Part shown: one piece after another, positions 34,995 to 45,228 of the stretch
How positions within the stretch are numbered: position 1 is the first letter of the stretch
How the letters are laid out: every line of letters starts with the position of its first letter
Source: Euonymus europaeus
Lineage: Eukaryota > Streptophyta > Magnoliopsida > Celastrales > Celastraceae
Length of the DNA: 64,000 nucleotides
Assembly (NCBI GenBank): GCA_963580455.1
Contig: OY756968.1
Span: forward strand, 16,957,996-17,021,995
Reading direction: 5' to 3'
Translations under genes and position numbers: made by a program
Notes under the pieces: generated by a model
Seen by the model: only the letters and a program-made list of their open reading frames with translations
What the model was told of the DNA's origin: nothing
The model's database searches: none

Positions 34995-36088
34995 ATGGCT
35001 ACCAAACGACCATTCGAGAAATCCTCTCAAATGATTGATCTAAATCGCTTTATCTGTCAGGAAGCGGTTAAGAAATATCGAGAATCAATAAGGGGGAGGA
35101 AAATTATTCCAGAGAGAGGTTTACAAACTTCTCAATTGCAAAAATTATTGTTGAGCGAGGTTGGGAGGATTTTGTTGCACAGCCAAAACCCGCAGTTGTC
35201 CCAGTGGTAAGGGAATTTTATGCAAATGCAGTTGTAGGGTATGAACATGTATATGTTCGGGGTATGATGATCCCATTTGATAGCAAAACCGTCAATGTTG
35301 TCTACAATCTTTTAGACATCGTCAATGACGATTTCTCGGTCTTGCTCGAGTCTGATACTATTATGGATGAAGTGATTCGTACGTTGTGTAAGCCAGGAGC
35401 TGCCTGGAAGAAATTTAACGGGGTGGGAGTCTCATTTCCCACATCTGCTATGACAAAAAATAGCAGGACTTGGATGCGATTTATCTGGGCGAAGCTCATG
35501 CCAAGCACTCATTCAACAGATATTCCCAAAAATAGAGCAATTTTGCTTTATTGTATTCTACATGGAAAATCAATTGATATTGGAAAAGTTTTGCACAATT
35601 CCATTGTGCACAGTTGTCGCAATACAACAACCATAGGACTTTGTTTGCCTTCTCTGATCTGCACATTGTGCATGAAAGCTGGAGTTCCTTGGGCACCGCA
35701 TGAGGAGGTGCAGTATCCGAAATGTGCTATTGATCGTAGAATGATCGGAAGATATAAGGATGATGATATTGTTGAGACTCCTACTGTGGCTGAATCCCCT
35801 ACTGCTCATCATTCTCAATCATCCGGAACCACTGACGTAGCTAAAAGGTTAACGCAAATTGAGGCACATTTGGATCACTTGTCCAAAACTATTGATCTAT
35901 TAATGACATATATTGCAGGCAATCATGAAGTCATGACTCACATGCCTTATCAGTCATCCAGTGATTTGGGAATGCATGCAATGCAGTTTTCCATTGAACA
36001 AGCCCAACAACAGAATTGTTATCCTTCTGAAAATCATGAAGAGCCGGGATTTCAGTCAGGAAGATTTTATTTTCCATCATTTCATTAA
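34995..36088 (+). pseudogene. Plant-transposon-protein ORF 1 of the large element
   Basis: ATG 34995 starts a Lys/Arg-rich N-terminus (MATKRPFEKSSQ). A one-base frameshift near 35145 moves reading to the frame that continues IIVERGWEDFVAQPKPAVV and VREFYANAVVGYEHVYVRG. Further motifs are MIPFDSKTVNVVYNL, WMRFIWAKLMPSTHSTD and LLYCILHGKSIDIGKV, the pattern of the putative plant transposon protein domain. The C-terminal part (about 35840-36000) is Gln-rich with heptad-like spacing. The domain's biochemical role is unknown. The ORF lies directly after the nested gypsy-3 and is followed by a GAAAACCTGGAAGGGCGCTC phrase. With the frameshift ignored it would be about 364 codons. Confidence 0.78.
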
Positions 36089-36285
36089 TTGTTGAGCATT
36101 GCAGACAATGTATTTCTATTGTTGTTTATCTTTTGAGGAAGTTAGTTGATCTGTTTCCCGTGAACAAATTGAACAACTGTTTTGCTTTACTTCATATCTT
36201 CAATGGAGGCATTTGCATAATTATGACCAAAAAAAAATAAAAATTCCCGCTAGAGTGAAAACCTGGAAGGGCGCTCTAGGAAAAA

Positions 36286-36392
36286 TTAGAAAAAAAAAGC
36301 AAAGAAAGAAAAAAAAGAAAAAGAAAAAGAAAGAAAAAAAAGAAAAAGAAAAAGACAAAAAAAGAAGAAAAAGACAAAAAAAAGCACACTCA
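36286..36392. repeat. Purine-only tract
   Basis: About 100 bases of almost pure A/G (AAAGAAAAAGAAAAAG-type) lie downstream of ORF 1. The Lys-rich ORF through it (36213-36410) is a composition artefact. Confidence 0.9.
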
Positions 36393-36537
36393 ATTCGGAC
36401 TGTGAGTTAAGACACGGGCTTGTTGAATTTTGAACAGTGTCAATATTGGTCGTCAACTTGACTTGTATTGATATGGGTGAAGATACGGAATGGACTTCAT
36501 AATAGCCAGAGTTACCAACAGTAATTTGAAACACGCA

Positions 36538-36810
36538 CCAAAATTGGGGCAGTTTTGGTCCGTGTCACACATATTTCACCCTGGAAGGAATTCAACCCAA
36601 AGGAGAAGTCTGTTGACAGATGTGGAAATGTTCAGGCATAGTGATAGTCAATTTAGACCTGCCCCAAAATTGGGGCAGTTTTTGGTGCAACCATTAGATC
36701 AGAAGAAAAAGTTTGTTGGCAGATTATGAGACGTTTAGAGATAATCGGACGCAAATTGGATTTAATCATTGTTGATTGGGGGCACACCAAAACTGGGGCA
36801 GTTTTGGTGT
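36538..36810. repeat. Three palindromic GGGGCAGTTTTGGT repeats
   Basis: Inverted motifs at about 36538-36559, 36661-36688 and 36784-36810 have a common core ACCAAAA-YTGGGGCAG-TTTTGGT. The third is a perfect hairpin with 12-base arms (ACACCAAAACTG / CAGTTTTGGTGT) and a GGG loop; the second also contains the 16-base palindrome GCCCCAAAATTGGGGC. Confidence 0.9.
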
Positions 36811-38219
36811 AATCTTTGAATTTTCACAATTTTTATCTTGGAAACGCTCAGTCTATTTCTCATTTCTTTGACATCACCTCTTCCCCTCCAAAATAAGCTT
36901 CCTATCGTCACTCATCATTTTCGATTAAATTTTATCGAAGTGTTTATTTCTTTGACTTTGCTCATCCATTTCCACATCTCATTCATGTTCCAAAAAGTTT
37001 TCCATTTGACATGCATAGTGGTATTGTTAAATTCATCATTGACAAAGTTTTGACAGAAAGCGTGATAAGTGCATTTGAATATTACTTTTTTGTCAGGACA
37101 TTGATGGATGTTGGTGTCCTACACTGAAAAAGGGATGAAAAAAAACTCGTGGTCGAGATATGTATTATTAGCAGAGGAATGATCCGAAACATAAAAATAG
37201 AAAAAGTTTTAATTAAGAAATGTGGGCACATATGAGTTTTGAAGAAAATTGGTCAAAAACAATGAAAACAAATACAAAAAAGGGGAGAGAGGGAAAAATG
37301 AAAAAACTTGAGAGTATTGCATTCGTTCCAAGTGATGTATTCATGATTGAGCAATATATGTCATTGCATGCATCATCGTTGCATGTTGTTTATCATTTGA
37401 CAGGTTTGTTCAAACAGTACAAATTCAGTCAATCTTCATGAATCATGTATGCATCTCTTTCTTCAAAAATTTTATATCTTGCCCAAGTGGGTAGTGGATC
37501 ACGGATCCCATGCACTATTATTTCGCACAAATCTAGTTGGGAATGGCCCACAAATCAAGTGTATGCTCGCGTTGATTGCATGTTTCAATTACAAAGCCGT
37601 CACTCTTAATCATTGCCTTGTCTCAGCTAAAAAAATTCTTCTTCACTATTGAGTCATACGCATTCACTATCTCTATCATATCTCTTCCCCATCACTGTTA
37701 CAATTCTGGCATATACGACTTTCTTCCTTTCTTTCGTTTTCGTGGCTTGTGTTTTCAAAATATTTTTGTATCTTTCGGTCACCTTTTTCCTCCCTGTCTC
37801 AGTCGTGTCTCTTTCCATCTCTATCATGTCTCTATCACTAGCTCAGGCGTGTATCCTCATTCTTTTTCTCTGTTTTCCTTTCTGGCCAATTTTTTGTCTT
37901 TTCTGATTGATTTCTTCGCTTTTACACTAGTGAAATGTTTTCACTATATCATCCATGATATCGAATTTTCATCTACTTTTGAGATTTTACATTTCTTCTT
38001 TATTTGTTTTGTCGCTTATGGCCGAGTTCTTCTTCTCTTCTCTGTGTCACGTGTCTTTACCATATCTATCATCTGTATCATCTCGTCACTTCGTTTTTAT
38101 TCCTTCCATTACTAACACGATTACTCACTTCTAGTGATTTTCGTTCGCTGTTCCACCTCTTCTTCCACTACATCAAACTTTCTTCACGTTAAATCCACAT
38201 CCATCTTTCATATAATTCA

Positions 38220-39184
38220 ATGGACAACAATTTGTCACCTCGTTCACAAGCAATTGCGTCATTTGCTAAAGCGGAAATCATTCCTGAGAGACAATTTGAT
38301 ATTCATATTCTTAGGGATTCCAACTCCCGCTGGGCTATGAAATACCTCCAAGATCACTCTATGTTATTTCTGATTAACCCCGATCCTGTAGGTGATTTAT
38401 CAGTGTATTCTCGTATAGTTCGTGGTTTCTACGAAACTTTAGAAATGTTACCACCAAGTGCAGAAACCAAATCCCAACCGATTTATCAGGTGGAAATAAT
38501 CGGTATGAAATTCCGATTCACTACGGCAGACATATGCGAGTGTCTAGGGTATTCCCCTTTTTACGAAGTGGCTAGTGGTTTCAAAGCACCAGTATCTGTT
38601 TCTAAGGAAGAGATAATTGATGACATGTGTGGAGGACAGAGCGATAAGAAAGTAAATGCTACACGTCGGTCATATTTGCCAACAAAGATGTGGTTGCTGG
38701 ACGATGCCATCCGACACAACCTTTGCCCCATTGGTCATCACCACTAGCGACGGGGTAAGATTCTTTATGCCTTATACTATATGTATAAAGGAGTATGGTT
38801 CGACGTTGGGGAATTCTTTATGGCCACTATTCTAAAGGCATAGGGTTTTATGGAAAACAGACCGACGAAGGTGGAGAAATTATATTTCCCACGACTCATT
38901 ACCCGACTGGTTTTGAGCAAACACATTCGTCCTCCTCTAAGCCAAATTTCCCTACTTTATCTAGTAATTACTATACAGAAAAACAATTGGCGTAAGAGTA
39001 TTAGCCAAATGACCACTACTGCAAAAAGACTACAAGCGTCACGGTCTCGAGTTCCAGTGCCAGGAGAAACATCCTGATCTGCTGCTAAACCACCATCTCC
39101 TGATCATACTCAAGAAATGCCAGCTCATGAGCAACAATCGGAGGACAAACAACGAAGGTGGGAGCAACTGTTGAATGTGGTTGC
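38220..39184 (+). pseudogene. Plant-transposon-protein-like ORF 2 of the large element
   Basis: A frame starting at ATG 38220 (MDNNLSPRSQAIASFAKAE) shows VYSRIVRGFYETLEMLPPS, GMKFRFTTADICECLGYSP and, beyond a TAG at 38745-38747, YMYKGVWFDVGEFFMATIL. More stops follow at 38841-38843 and 39075-39077, with FPRLITRLVL between them. The layout (VREFY-like motif, then DVGEFxMATL, then a coiled tail) resembles the plant transposon protein family seen in Tat-like elements but is clearly different from ORF 1. Its tail is cut by the solo LTR at 39185. Homology is inferred from motif pattern only; it might be a separate family. Confidence 0.6.
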
Positions 39185-41328
39185 TGTTGGGATGATGTCC
39201 TAAAAAACATACCATGTAAAGACAATTCTGAAATTCAAGAATAAACATTTTATGATTGCATTTGTGTTTTAAATGTTTTATTTTAAATATTTCATTTATA
39301 TGTGAATGTTCTAACAAGGTCTAAGGATGTTAGATATGTGAATCTTGGATACTCAGATACACTTATAGTGTGAGTATAGATTGACACAAGATTCATTATT
39401 ACATTCTAAATCATTAGTCACAACCAGATTAACAAAGTTAGGCACTTTGTTGATATAGGTTGTAGTGCATGGACATCTCCAATTAGGGGAATGGTTTGTC
39501 TTGACCGTTTGAGAGGATTCTCGGATTGGTGCACTAGTGTGTATGTGGACATATACATTGACGGACTTACATAGGAATGAACAACTAGAAACGTGCTATG
39601 AAAGAGTTGTTCATCCTATAGCTATGGGAGTACGGTATATCTCAAGCTTGAGTAGGTCAATACGTTTATACTTATAGCGTGTGCATTTTGATTCATCAAT
39701 AAGTGAGACACGCACTATTGTCAAAATCTTGATGACTTGGATGTATGCCACTAGGGTATAAGCGCATACCTACAATATAGTCATTCATGTACTTTCAGTT
39801 ATGGAAGTGTAAGCACCCATCTGAGAGGTTCAAATTAATCTATCTAGAAACTATGCATAGTGATTTTAACGAATCAAGCGTTGTGAATTAAATTGATCGA
39901 CGGGTCTATTTAATACGCTTAGAGGATAGATATAAAGGAATCTGGAGCTCAGAGAAAATATGGATTTTGGAGTGTTCGATAGTACGAATAAATTCACTCC
40001 ATCTTACCGGGTGTTGCATGGAGGATATGCAAGTACACTTCCCATAGGTCAGGGATAGGTTTCTAATTATGGAAAAGCCTCGATGTAAGAATCGTACATA
40101 TTGGGGAGTGCATCCAAAGTTCAGGTAGTGTCAGACGAACATTGGATTGTTATATTATTCCTAGTCATAGAGTTTGACGGTAAAGAATAATATTTCGGGA
40201 GCCACAATATGTATGTCCTGAGGAGTCCCCTTGGTAGCCCTATATAGTCTCTTGTCTTATTTAAGGAAGATCGGCAAAATTCACCATATCACAACGGTTG
40301 TTGGAGAAGTTACAAGAATAGAATTTGTATAACAAATAAATATAATTTTATTGGGTTTTGGTTTTCCAATGATGACCCTAAGATAAATTATTCTTGTTGA
40401 GATATACAAAATTCTTGTAAGTGTATTTATGAAAAATTAATAAGTCTCAAGAATTTTGATTTAGATTGTAAAATAAATATTTTTTACATAATCAAAATTA
40501 AAGTCAAGATTGGGCCAAAGGAAAAACCTAGAGATCCAATAAAATTGGACTTCATCCTATGGGTTTAACTTTGGGCCAACTTAGGCCCAAAGCTTCCTTT
40601 GCATTGTAAGCACGGATGGCCCAAGACATGGATTATGATTACGTGAGTGATTATCAATGTGTTGTTGTTTCTAATTCTAATTCCCTTGGGATTAGAAAAG
40701 CAATAAAATTTGAGACTTATATTTGTATATAAATACAAACACTTGCTATTGGTTTTAGTGGTGTGCTAAGTGTGTGACGTGAGACTTCTTTGCACATATA
40801 CAACACAAAAAAAACAGCAGCCGTGTGTGATCTTTGTGGTTCACTACCAATTGGGTTTTTTGCTTTGCTCACTCGCAAGGAGATTAAGGGGAATACCTAG
40901 GAAACGACACAGGCTGTTCTTGGTGATCCGTTCGTTGCTCTACAAATCGGTGGTTCGTGATCAAGGAGTCTAGATCGTGATCAAGTGTTGGGTTCGTGAT
41001 CAAGGAGTCTAGATCGTGATCAAGTGTTGAGTTCGTGATCAAGACGGATAGCACGTTGGACCTCGATAGTAAAGAGGTTGGTATTCTTCTTTTAACCTTC
41101 TTCATGTCATGATTGTAAGTTTAGATCTAAGAATTATTTTGTATGAAATTAATACTAGAAGCATGCTAGGATTAATTACAAAATTAATTGGATCTAGGAT
41201 AACACTTGATAGGCGTGTAGCATGTTAGGGTTGTATGGCTTCCGATTAAATTTTTTGATTTGTACCTATGCTAAGAACGATCCATAAAACGCTTCCGCAT
41301 GTTCTAAAATTAATTTTAGCAACCAACA
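39185..41328. mobile_element. Solo LTR, 2144 bp
   Basis: Termini are TGTTGGGATG...AACCAACA, a TGTTGG/CCAACA inverted end. A perfect 5-bp target duplication GTTGC flanks it (39180-39184 and 41329-41333). There is no internal region, primer-binding site or gene, so recombination between two LTRs probably removed the rest of the element. A TATATAAATACAAAC promoter-like motif lies near 40725, suggesting plus orientation. A 39-bp unit (GGTTCGTGATCAAGGAGTC...) is repeated 2.4 times at 40952-41045. Long LTRs of this kind occur in both copia and gypsy families; the source element was not identified. Confidence 0.88.
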
Positions 41329-41487
41329 GTTGCGAGTATGGAAAGGCCCAATTGAGAATTTTACAGTGATTGAACTATTTACCCAAGTCCAGCCCATGCT
41401 ACAATAATCCCATGTAAATATTTGTGTAAATATGAAATAAATAAAAAATGTTTGTTAAAAAAAAATCAAATCAAATATTTCAAATTC

Positions 41488-41637
41488 CAGCCAAGCCAGG
41501 GATGGCTACGGTGATCCCGTGCAATCTTATTTTTCATGTCAGCCAAGTTGGGGATGGCTACGGTGATCCCGTGCAATCTTATTTTTCATACCAGCCAAGC
41601 TGGGGATGGCTACAGTGATCCCGTGCAATTTACTGTT

Positions 41638-41674
<37 letters not shown>

Positions 41675-42088
41675 AAATTCTTCAAAATTTGAGCCAAGTC
41701 GGAGATGGATACAATGATCCCGAGCCATTTTTGGTTCTTTTTTCAAAATTTCAGCCAAGTCAAAGATGGCAACAGTGATCCCGTGCAATCTTATTTTTCA
41801 TGTCAGCCAAGCCGGGAATGGCCCAAGTGATCCCGAGCATTTTTCAAAAAAAAAAATTCTTCAAAATTCCAGCCAAGCCAGGGATGGCTACAGTGATCCC
41901 GAGCAATTTTACATTTCAAATTTCAGCCAAGCCGGAGATGGCTACAGTGATCCCGTGCAATCTTATTTTTCATGTCAGCCAAGCCGGGAATGGCTCTAGT
42001 GATCCCGAGCATTTTTCAAAAAAAAAAAAAAAACCTTTCCAATAGCCAACCAAGATAGGAATAACTGCAGTGATCCCGTGCATTTTCG
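41488..42088. repeat. 52-bp minisatellite array next to the polypurine tract
   Basis: Ten units begin near 41488, 41540, 41592, 41692, 41752, 41804, 41871, 41924, 41977 and 42045. Each starts CAGCCAAGCCGGGGATGGC or a close variant and includes AGTGATCCCG(T/A)GCA. Unit spacing is 52-53 bp where uninterrupted and longer where A/T or GA runs were added. Because 52 is not a multiple of 3, different ORFs (41536-41778, 41766-41999, 41800-42045) translate the same repeat in different frames. Arrays in this position are known from Tat/Ogre elements. Confidence 0.92.
41642..41671. repeat. (GA)n microsatellite
   Basis: About fourteen GA units sit inside the 52-bp minisatellite array. Confidence 0.95.
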
Positions 42089-42150
42089 TGAAATTGGACC
42101 AAAATTATGTTTACTACTCCTTTGCGCACAATTACTATGTAAATGTCACG

Positions 42151-42164
42151 CAAAGGGGGCCAGC
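42151..42164 (+). other. Polypurine tract of the large element
   Basis: CAAAGGGGGCCAGC ends exactly where the 3' LTR starts with TGTAGT. Confidence 0.8.
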
Positions 42165-43560
42165 TGTAGTACCCTATTTTTGTCCGGATTCGGTCCAATA
42201 TGTTTATTTTTGGAGGCTCAATAATATTTGTTTCAAATGACTTTTGGGCACAATCTCTCACCTAATCTTCAGCTACTCCCATTTTTTTTATTATTTATTT
42301 TCTTGGATACTCTCCCCTTTTTTCCACCATGCCTAACGTAACCAACACTTTTTTTTTCTCCACCAACCTTCACCTAACATGAGAAATTGATCAGATTTTG
42401 GGATCCGGAATTCTTCCTGGCATCCAATTCCTGAAGCCTACAAGAACAACATTTCTCCTCCAATTTTATAGAGGATCGGATCATCTTCTAGAGACCAAAA
42501 TTCCTTGCCACCAAAATCCATCTTCATCATAGCTCAATTCCTCACTTTTCCAGCCATCACTTGAACCACAACATCAACATCACCATAACTTCTCCCATTC
42601 CACCATCCCAAACTTATCGTCAAGCTTTACACCAGGTTTTGAATTAGTGATCTGGAAACGATCCGTGGTCCGATCAAAGTGAAATTTGGACAGTGATTTC
42701 ATAACATCTGGAGCTTTATTCTGTACGGTGCGATTGTCCTTGGAATACGCCTATCTAACCCAGTTTATGATAGAACATCACTGCAATTTTGAGGAAAATA
42801 GATGTTGCGCCAGGTTTTCAATCAGTAATCTGGAATTGATCTGTGGTCCGATCGAAATGAAATTTGGACAGTGATTTCACAACATCTGGAAATTTATTAT
42901 GTACGGTGCGATTGGCATTGGAGTACGTCTATCTAACACAGTTTACGATAGAACGTCGCTGCAATTTTGAGGAAAAGAGAAGCTGCGCCAGATTTTTTAA
43001 TCAATTCTCGAGAAACGATCCGTGGTCCGATTGGGATGACATTTCGATAGTAGATTCACAACACCTGAAAATTCATTCGGTACGGTGCGATTGTCATTTG
43101 AAGATACCTATCCAATCCAGAAGGTGCCGATGATGCTATTGGTAGAGAGATCAATCACTACTGGATGTTGAGTGTAGGAAGGATACGGGGGTGGAAGAAG
43201 TCTCCAGAAAGGATTTAGAAAGGAAGAAGAGGATAGGATGGAGAAGAAGACGGGCTGGACTGCCAGATTTGGGCTTGTTGGGTCAGGCTATTATATTGGG
43301 CCATTTTCTTGTTTTTGGTTTCGGGTTGAAACATATGGGCTTGTGGAATTTGTATTAGATTTGGGTTGTATTTTTCTTTTTTAGATTTTGGCCCCAAATA
43401 ATGTAATAATGTAGTAAAAATAGTGTAAATATTAATTAGATTAATATGCATGCCTAAGATCTAATTTTGTAATTGATCTTAGGGTGCATGTTCAAAGAAT
43501 TTCCAAAAAAGAATCTAAATCACAAGGTTGATAAGGTTTGTATACCCAACCCGCCAAACA
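42165..43560 (+). repeat. 3' LTR of the large element
   Basis: This 1396-bp copy pairs with 28877-30217. It keeps a fuller third 178-bp unit (from 42988), which explains most of the length difference. An AT-rich tail with AATATGCATGCCTAAGATC is shared by both copies. Confidence 0.93.
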
Positions 43561-44307
43561 TCCAATCATGTTAAGAGAATTTCAAAGTATTGATTTCTCG
43601 AAACATTTATTTCAAAAACAGAATTTAAACTCCTTAAATAGATGCTAGAGAATTTCAAAGTATTGATTTCTCTAAAGGTTCTATTTTATGGAATAAATTT
43701 CACCTAAAAAAGGAAATTTAAAATAAAAAGAATAAATGGCGAAATTTCAAATTATTTGGATATTGTATTTTAAAACTGATTAGGAGGAGGACTTGAAAGT
43801 ATTCAGCTCCGTCTAAAAAGTTTTATTTATAGTATCACTTGAATAAATTGGTTTTATCATTTATTCGAAATTAATGGAATTTCTTCCACCCATTTGACAA
43901 TAAATATTTTTCGGGCATATGAAAAATTCATTAAAACAAATTGGGACATACGAGAACATTTTTAAGAAAAAGCATGAATAATCAAAAAGGCAACCGATTA
44001 GGGAGTTATGGGGTGCTTAACACCTTCGCCACACTCAATGGATCCCCGTACTCATTTTCTCTGATTCGCAGACCTAACATTTTAGTGTCCAATTGCACTA
44101 TAATCAATTAGTGGCGGCTCTCACATTTTCTTATGCACTTTTCAATAGCGCCGGTCCGCGTCATGACTTCCGTTGCGACAATCCCCACACTTGAAATATG
44201 CAATGTCTTTGGCTCAAAATATAAATACATGATAAGTAAGGACACAACCTGTGAGGCGTCAAACATCACCAAGAAATGGAGGAAGGCGAGAAAGGATGGC
44301 TGCCAAA
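43561..44307. other. Non-coding flank with retroelement-like phrases
   Basis: GAGAATTTCAAAGTATTGATTTCTC (in part) occurs twice, near 43576 and 43649. The stretch 43990-44170 (GGGGTGCTTAACACCTTCGCC, in part) resembles sequence near LTR ends of plant Tat-type elements. No gene was seen; the ORFs at 44108-44326 and 44133-44357 overlap on opposite strands and have no recognisable motif. Confidence 0.35.
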
Positions 44308-44535
44308 CACTGCAAAAATTTTGCAATTTATTGACGGATTTTCCATCCGTAATCTAGGAAAATTCTTCGATAATATTTATTATCGACGAAACAATATTAT
44401 TCAGTAAAACACTCGTTGGTAATCAAATATCGACAAAACATATTTTCATCGATAAATTCCCGATCGATTTATTGACGGATATTTGTCCATTAGTAATTTA
44501 CCGTCCGTAAAAAAATTAAAAATTAAAAATCTGTC
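44308..44535. mobile_element. Single end of a second CACTA element (CACTA-2)
   Basis: CACTGCAAAAATTTTGCAAT at 44308 is a diverged CACTA end. It is followed by ATTGACGGATT, TATTATCGACGAAAC and TTTACCGTCCG words like those in CACTA-1's subterminal regions. No matching opposite end (TTGTAGTG-like) is visible before 50954, so the other end has been lost or is unrecognisable. Confidence 0.6.
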
Positions 44536-44901
44536 TATAAAAAAATAAAAAATAAAAATAAAAATCCATCGATAGAAAATTTTTAAAAATTTCAGTAAAA
44601 GAATAGTAAAAAAAGTTATAAATATCAGTGGATATACACACACTGTACTAAGAAAATTCAATATCTAAAATCCAAAATTCATGTTCAGTATAGACAAGAA
44701 CAAACTGCATTGTACTAAGAAAATAGTGGACCCATAGAAAAGTTTCAAAGTCAAGTGAATGCATGATATGTTATTGTCTGATATTTATAACCCAGTAACT
44801 TGTCCAGTTGTCATATTTCCAAACTAGATTAAAAAATGAAAGCATCTAGGTTTCTATTTTTCTCTTTCAAGAAGTACAAGACTGCATCATCTACCAGCTC
44901 T

Positions 44902-45171
44902 TGATGCACCTCGTTCAAACCTTTACCGAGTACAATTGGAAATGGCGAAATATGTTTTACAGAGGAAGAAATTGGAGAAAAACAAACTTCATTTCATTAT
45001 CAAAAATCCCCTAACCAATACAGAGTTCAACTTATTTATACTAGGAGTCACCGCCTCAGGCGTAACAGAATGAGAGGCTGTACAGAGTAATGAACTACGC
45101 ATACAAGAAAGGAATACACGTGTGACAACCGTCTAACAGACTCAACTATAATTGTAAAACGGTACGTATCA
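44902..45171 (-). repeat. 3' LTR of gypsy-2
   Basis: The complete copy has TG...CA ends and pairs with the truncated copy at 49768-50001. Confidence 0.92.
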
Positions 45172-45228
45172 ACTGCCCCTCGTTGGCATTAACCTTGTCC
45201 TCAAGGTAAGGAGCACCGCAACAACTTC

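Larger units (their letters stand above)
28877..43560 (+). mobile_element. Large pol-less LTR element (LARD-like)
   Basis: Two long direct repeats, 28877-30217 and 42165-43560, both start TGTAGTACCCTATTTTTG and end CCCGCCAAACA. A strong polypurine tract (CAAAGGGGGCCAGC) directly precedes the right one, giving plus-strand orientation. Flanks share CATCC (28871-28875 and 43559-43563), overlapping the LTR ends by a base or two, so the duplication is ambiguous. Between the LTRs I find no protease, RT or integrase belonging to this element. There are two decayed plant-transposon-protein ORFs, hairpin repeats and a 52-bp tandem array. Two later insertions are nested inside (30219-34454 and 39185-41328); without them it would be about 8.3 kb. 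The architecture suggests a non-autonomous relative of Tat-type elements (inference). Confidence 0.85.

Noticed and set aside
36213..36410. Lys-rich ORF
   Set aside because: It is the translation of a purine-only tract.
37576..38192. Long hydrophobic ORFs that look like membrane proteins
   Set aside because: Three frames are open at once through T/C-rich sequence upstream of ORF 2; Phe/Ser/Leu richness follows from composition.
41536..42045. Three overlapping ORFs of about 80 codons
   Set aside because: They are the same minisatellite read in different frames; the peptides repeat with the DNA unit.
41488..42088. Regularly spaced repeats that could suggest a CRISPR array
   Set aside because: This is eukaryotic DNA; units are contiguous variants of one 52-bp sequence without unique spacers, next to a retroelement polypurine tract.
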